A stretch of 64,000 nt of DNA from JBBDWJ01 sp963824095 (GTDB lineage Bacteria; Acidobacteriota; Terriglobia; Bryobacterales; UBA6623): NCBI GenBank assembly GCA_963824095.1, contig CAWGNS010000007.1, positions 558,001-622,000 on the forward strand, written 5' to 3'. Position numbers and translations under genes: made by a program. Shown one piece after another: positions 61,144-64,000 of the stretch. Position 1 is the first letter of the stretch. Every line of letters begins with the position of its first letter. Below the pieces are notes generated by a model. That model saw nothing but the letters and a program-made list of their open reading frames with translations. It was not told the DNA's origin and ran no database searches.

Positions 61144-62565
61144 CTAACGCCCCACCGAAACCTTCGCACCGCGCGAAGCCAGTTCGCTCAGCAGCTTTTC
61201 GCCCGCCTGCCAGATGCTGCCGGCGCCCAGCGTCAGAATCGCGTCGCCGGGCCCGGCCAGCGCCACCGCCCGGCCGATCGCCGTCTCCATCGAATCGACG
61301 TATTCCACCTTGCCGCCCTGCACCGCCCGGATGCGCGCGGCCAGCTTGCTGGCGTCGACACCCTCGATCGGCTGCTCGCCGGCACTATATATATCGAGGA
61401 CGAACAGCGAGTCGCAGTCGGTGAAGCAGCGCGCGAACTCATCCGCCAGCAGGTGGGTGCGCGAATAGCGGTGCGGCTGGAAGATCACGTGGATCTTGCC
61501 GAACTGGCAGGTTCGCGCCGCCGCCAAGGTGGCTGCGATCTCGGTGGGGTGGTGGCCGTAGTCGTCGATGACGGTGACGCCGGCCGCCTCGCCGCGAATC
61601 TGAAAGCGCCGGTCGACGCCACTGAAGCTCGCCAGCCCCTCGCGGATCACCTCAGGCTCGATCTGCAGCTCGAGGCCAACCAGGGTCGCCGCCGCCGCGT
61701 TCAACACGTTGTGGCGGCCCGCGCCGTGGACCAGAAATTCGCCCAGGTCGCGCTCGCCGAGCGTCAACCGGAAACGGCTTTCGAGGTGCCCGCAACGCAC
61801 GTCGGAAACCTTCAGGTCGGCGTCGGGCGAGCGCTCGACGGTGCCGTAGGTGCGCACCTGGCGTTTCACCCGCGGCAGAATCTTGCGCACGTTCGCGTCG
61901 TCGATGCACAGAATCGCCGAGCCGTAGAAAGGCACCCGGTTGGCGAACTCGACAAAGGTATCGGCCAGCGCCTCGAACGAGCGGTAGTGGTCGAGGTGCT
62001 CGTGGTCGATGTTGGTGATCGCCGCCAGGATCGGCGTCAGCTTCAACAGCGAGCCGTCGCTTTCGTCGGACTCGACCAGCAGCAGGTCGCTCTTGCCCAG
62101 CTTGGCGTTCGAACCCATCGAATCGACGCGCCCGCCGACGACGACCGTGGGGTCCTTGCCGGCGTGGTTGAGCACTGCGGCGGTCATCGAGGTCGTCGTG
62201 GTCTTGCCATGGCTGCCGCCGATCGCAATGCCGTACTTGAGCCGCATCAACTCGGCCAGCAGCTCGCCGCGCGGGATCACCGGGATCTTGCGTTCGCGCG
62301 CCGCCGCCAACTCCGGGTTCGACTCGGGGATCGCCGAGCTGACCACGATCGCCTCGGCGCCGGCGATGTTTTCGGCGCGGTGGCCTTCGAAGGTTCGCGC
62401 GCCCAGCTTCGCCAGCCGCGCCGTCACCGCCGAGGCGCGCAAGTCCGAACCGCTGATCGGATAGCCCAGGTTCAGCAGAATCTCGGCAATGCCGCTCATA
62501 CCGATGCCGCCGATCCCAATGAAGTGGATGTGGCGGTGCTTGATGGGGATTTCTTTAAACAGCAT
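61144..62565 (-). CDS. murC: UDP-N-acetylmuramate--L-alanine ligase
   Basis: 473 residues from the ATG at 62565. It adds L-Ala to UDP-MurNAc with ATP in the cytoplasm. The Rossmann N-domain reads HIHFIGIGGIGMSGIAEILL; the P-loop is GGSHGKTTTTSMTAA; the central Glu/His motif is LLVESDESDGSLLKL and NIDHEHLDHY; the C-domain has DDYGHHPTEIAATL and FQPHRYSRTHLL. Length and order are normal. The usual neighbour murB is not between it and ftsQ. Confidence 0.98.
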   Translation of the reverse strand: MLFKEIPIKHRHIHFIGIGGIGMSGIAEILLNLGYPISGSDLRASAVTARLAKLGARTFEGHRAENIAGAEAIVVSSAIPESNPELAAARERKIPVIPRGELLAELMRLKYGIAIGGSHGKTTTTSMTAAVLNHAGKDPTVVVGGRVDSMGSNAKLGKSDLLLVESDESDGSLLKLTPILAAITNIDHEHLDHYRSFEALADTFVEFANRVPFYGSAILCIDDANVRKILPRVKRQVRTYGTVERSPDADLKVSDVRCGHLESRFRLTLGERDLGEFLVHGAGRHNVLNAAAATLVGLELQIEPEVIREGLASFSGVDRRFQIRGEAAGVTVIDDYGHHPTEIAATLAAARTCQFGKIHVIFQPHRYSRTHLLADEFARCFTDCDSLFVLDIYSAGEQPIEGVDASKLAARIRAVQGGKVEYVDSMETAIGRAVALAGPGDAILTLGAGSIWQAGEKLLSELASRGAKVSVGR

Positions 62566-62699
62566 GGGTGAAACAGTTGATCCGTTGATGGTTGATCGGT
62601 TGATCCGAATGATCTGTCAGTCCGCTACTCAGCTGCCCTTGCCCGTCACTCTCAAACCCTGCGCCACGCAACCCGGGTCAACCTTCAACGGATCAACAT
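62566..62699. repeat. Short direct and inverted GTTGATC repeats between murG and murC
   Basis: GTTGATCCGTTGATGGTTGA with TCGGTTGATCC on the left, and the inverted form TCAACGGATCAAC with ATTCAACGG on the right, could pair. The spacing is 134 nt inside an otherwise tightly packed cluster. It may weaken read-through from murG into murC or hold an extra promoter. Confidence 0.55.
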
Positions 62700-63785
62700 T
62701 CAACGGCTAATCAACCCGATCAGCCTCTCCGCCGCCAGGGCGGCCGCACCGGGCTTGGCCAGGGTGCGGGCGGCTTGCTCCATTTGCTCCAGGGTCGCGG
62801 GCGAATCGAGCAAACGCTCGACTTCCTCCACCATGCGTTCGCCGTTCCAATCGCTGTCGAGTACCAAGCGCGCGCCGCCGGCGGCTTGCATGGCCTCGGC
62901 GTTGCGGACCTGATGATCGTCGGCGGAGAACGGGAACGGGATTAATATCGATGCCCTCCCGGCGGCGGCAAGCTCTCCCACCGCGGAGGCGCCGGATCGG
63001 CAGATGACGAGGTCGGCTTCGGCGAAAGCCTGGGGCATCTCGTCGAAAAAGGGCACGACCTGCGCGTTGGCACGGTACAAAGCGTAGGCGGAATGTATTC
63101 CATTATATTCTTTTGGGCCCGTCTGGTGCAGAAACTTAAGCTCTTCCAGACGTTTTTTTGAGCTCCACAGCTCGATCGCTTCGACGGCTGCCCGGTTGAG
63201 CCGCTGCGAGCCCTGGCTGCCTCCGGTGATCAGCACCGTGAAGGGCCGGCCGTGGGGTTTCGGCGGCACCTGGAAGAATTCATCGCGGATCGGGATACCG
63301 CTGAACTCGCTGCGCCCGGGGCGAAAGTATTCCTCGCCGCGCGGGAACCCGAGCAGCGCGTGCGAGACGAAGCGGCCAACCAAACGATGCGCCAGGCCCG
63401 GCTTGGCATTGGGTTCGACCACCACGATCGGAATCTTCCGCAGGATCGCCGCCAGCAGGACAGGTCCGGCCACGTAGCCGCCCAGGCTCAGCACCGCCGC
63501 CGGCCGTTGCCGGTCGAGCAGCCGGCCCGCTTGCCACAGAGCTTGGGGCAGTCGAATCATCGTTTCCATCTGGCGCCGGATCGAGACGCGATTGAGCGCG
63601 CCCACCGCCAGCAACGTCAGCGGAAAGCCTTCCTGGGGGACCAGGCGGCTCTCCAGGCCGCGGGCGGTGCCGACAAACCGGCAGCAATATCCGCGGCGGC
63701 GCAACTCGCGCGCAATCTGCAAGCCCGGGATCACGTGCCCCCCCGTGCCCCCGGCGGCGATCAAAAAGCTGGCGCCCTCCCTCAC
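62700..63785 (-). CDS. murG: UDP-N-acetylglucosamine--N-acetylmuramyl-(pentapeptide) pyrophosphoryl-undecaprenol transferase
   Basis: 361 residues from a GTG at 63785 with GAGG close upstream. It converts lipid I to lipid II on the cytoplasmic face. The glycine-rich loops are FLIAAGGTGGHVIPGLQIAR, ALWQAGRLLDRQ followed by LGGYVAGPVLLAA, and VLITGGSQGSQRLNRAAVEA. The donor-site region is DLVICRSGASAVGELAAAGR, SILIPFPFSADDHQVRNAEA. It is the first complete gene of the cluster in the window; ftsW or mraY would be expected further right. Confidence 0.97.
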   Translation of the reverse strand: MREGASFLIAAGGTGGHVIPGLQIARELRRRGYCCRFVGTARGLESRLVPQEGFPLTLLAVGALNRVSIRRQMETMIRLPQALWQAGRLLDRQRPAAVLSLGGYVAGPVLLAAILRKIPIVVVEPNAKPGLAHRLVGRFVSHALLGFPRGEEYFRPGRSEFSGIPIRDEFFQVPPKPHGRPFTVLITGGSQGSQRLNRAAVEAIELWSSKKRLEELKFLHQTGPKEYNGIHSAYALYRANAQVVPFFDEMPQAFAEADLVICRSGASAVGELAAAGRASILIPFPFSADDHQVRNAEAMQAAGGARLVLDSDWNGERMVEEVERLLDSPATLEQMEQAARTLAKPGAAALAAERLIGLISR

Positions 63786-64000
63786 ATCCTCAGCCTAGCG
63801 CGTCGATTTTCGAAAAACCGGGCGCCGGGCGCCGAAAGCCAGGCCCCAGGAAACAGAGCCGCGGGCGGAAGCCCGCGGGCGGCCGCGAAGACCAACGGGA
63901 GCCCGGGAGTTCTTGCCGCTTCGGCGTGCACCCTTCCGGGTGCGCCTCTGATTTCGCGCTTCGCGGGTTTCTTGCCGCGGTTGCACAGACCTTGGGCAAA
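63786..64000. other. Intergenic sequence at the window edge with a family-2 repeat
   Basis: AAACAGAGCCGCGGGC, GGAA loop, GCCCGCGGGC lie at 63851-63880. No gene is supported, so the next division gene is not directly adjacent to murG here. Confidence 0.6.

Noticed and set aside
60370..62571. 733-codon plus-strand frame opposite murC and ftsQ
   Set aside because: murC and ftsQ have unmistakable motifs on the minus strand; this frame is a GC-driven shadow.

Overview
The window is high-GC DNA that most resembles an acidobacterium of the Bryobacterales/Solibacter type. This is an inference from gene content: a DUF1501 plus cytochrome-c/DUF1549/DUF1553 pair of the kind shared by Planctomycetes and Bryobacterales, many Tat- or Sec-exported enzymes of unknown role, a K+-type membrane pyrophosphatase, and several families of short structured intergenic repeats. 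No rRNA is present and the genus cannot be fixed from the sequence alone.

Layout. 1-6.5 kb: a Tat-exported DUF1501 protein, a large PSD1-type cytochrome protein, a secreted PQQ-type beta-propeller and a zinc-ribbon protein, all on the minus strand. 7-10.2 kb: a fumarylacetoacetate-hydrolase-family enzyme, an NCS1-like permease with a small membrane partner, and a tRNA-Ser(GGA). 10.5-24.4 kb: the most striking region, an apparent eight-gene minus-strand operon. In transcription order it encodes a 23-CXXCH cytochrome, a 58-CXXCH giant cytochrome built of 16 tandem three-haem units, an outer-membrane beta-barrel, a secreted protein, a membrane cytochrome b, a membrane-anchored ferredoxin/FAD oxidoreductase and two TPR proteins. 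I read this as a candidate trans-envelope electron conduit. 24.4-25.5 kb is a graveyard holding an IS630 fragment and a gutted group II intron.

25.5-38.3 kb: DUF2277, an SCO1 protein, two glycosyltransferases and a methyltransferase, a cold-shock protein, a MaoC-like hydratase, a sugar isomerase-like enzyme, a double-domain glycosyltransferase, a SPOR protein and a Rho_N-like small protein. 38.6-57 kb: mostly exported or metabolic singletons, including a beta-lactamase/DUF4185-like fusion, a deiminase-like protein, an M14-like/GH88-105-like fusion, membrane pyrophosphatase, an LCMT-type methyltransferase, a tail-tube gene fragment, an enolase-superfamily dehydratase, an orphan dCache sensor and a DUF885 protein with altered metal-site residues. 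57.6-63.8 kb: the division/cell-wall cluster murG-murC-ftsQ-ftsA-ftsZ, read on the minus strand, with no murB or ddl inside it.

Almost every longer intergenic space holds one or more copies of short palindromic repeats. Two of these families keep their hairpins through compensatory base changes or through alternative GNRA loops.
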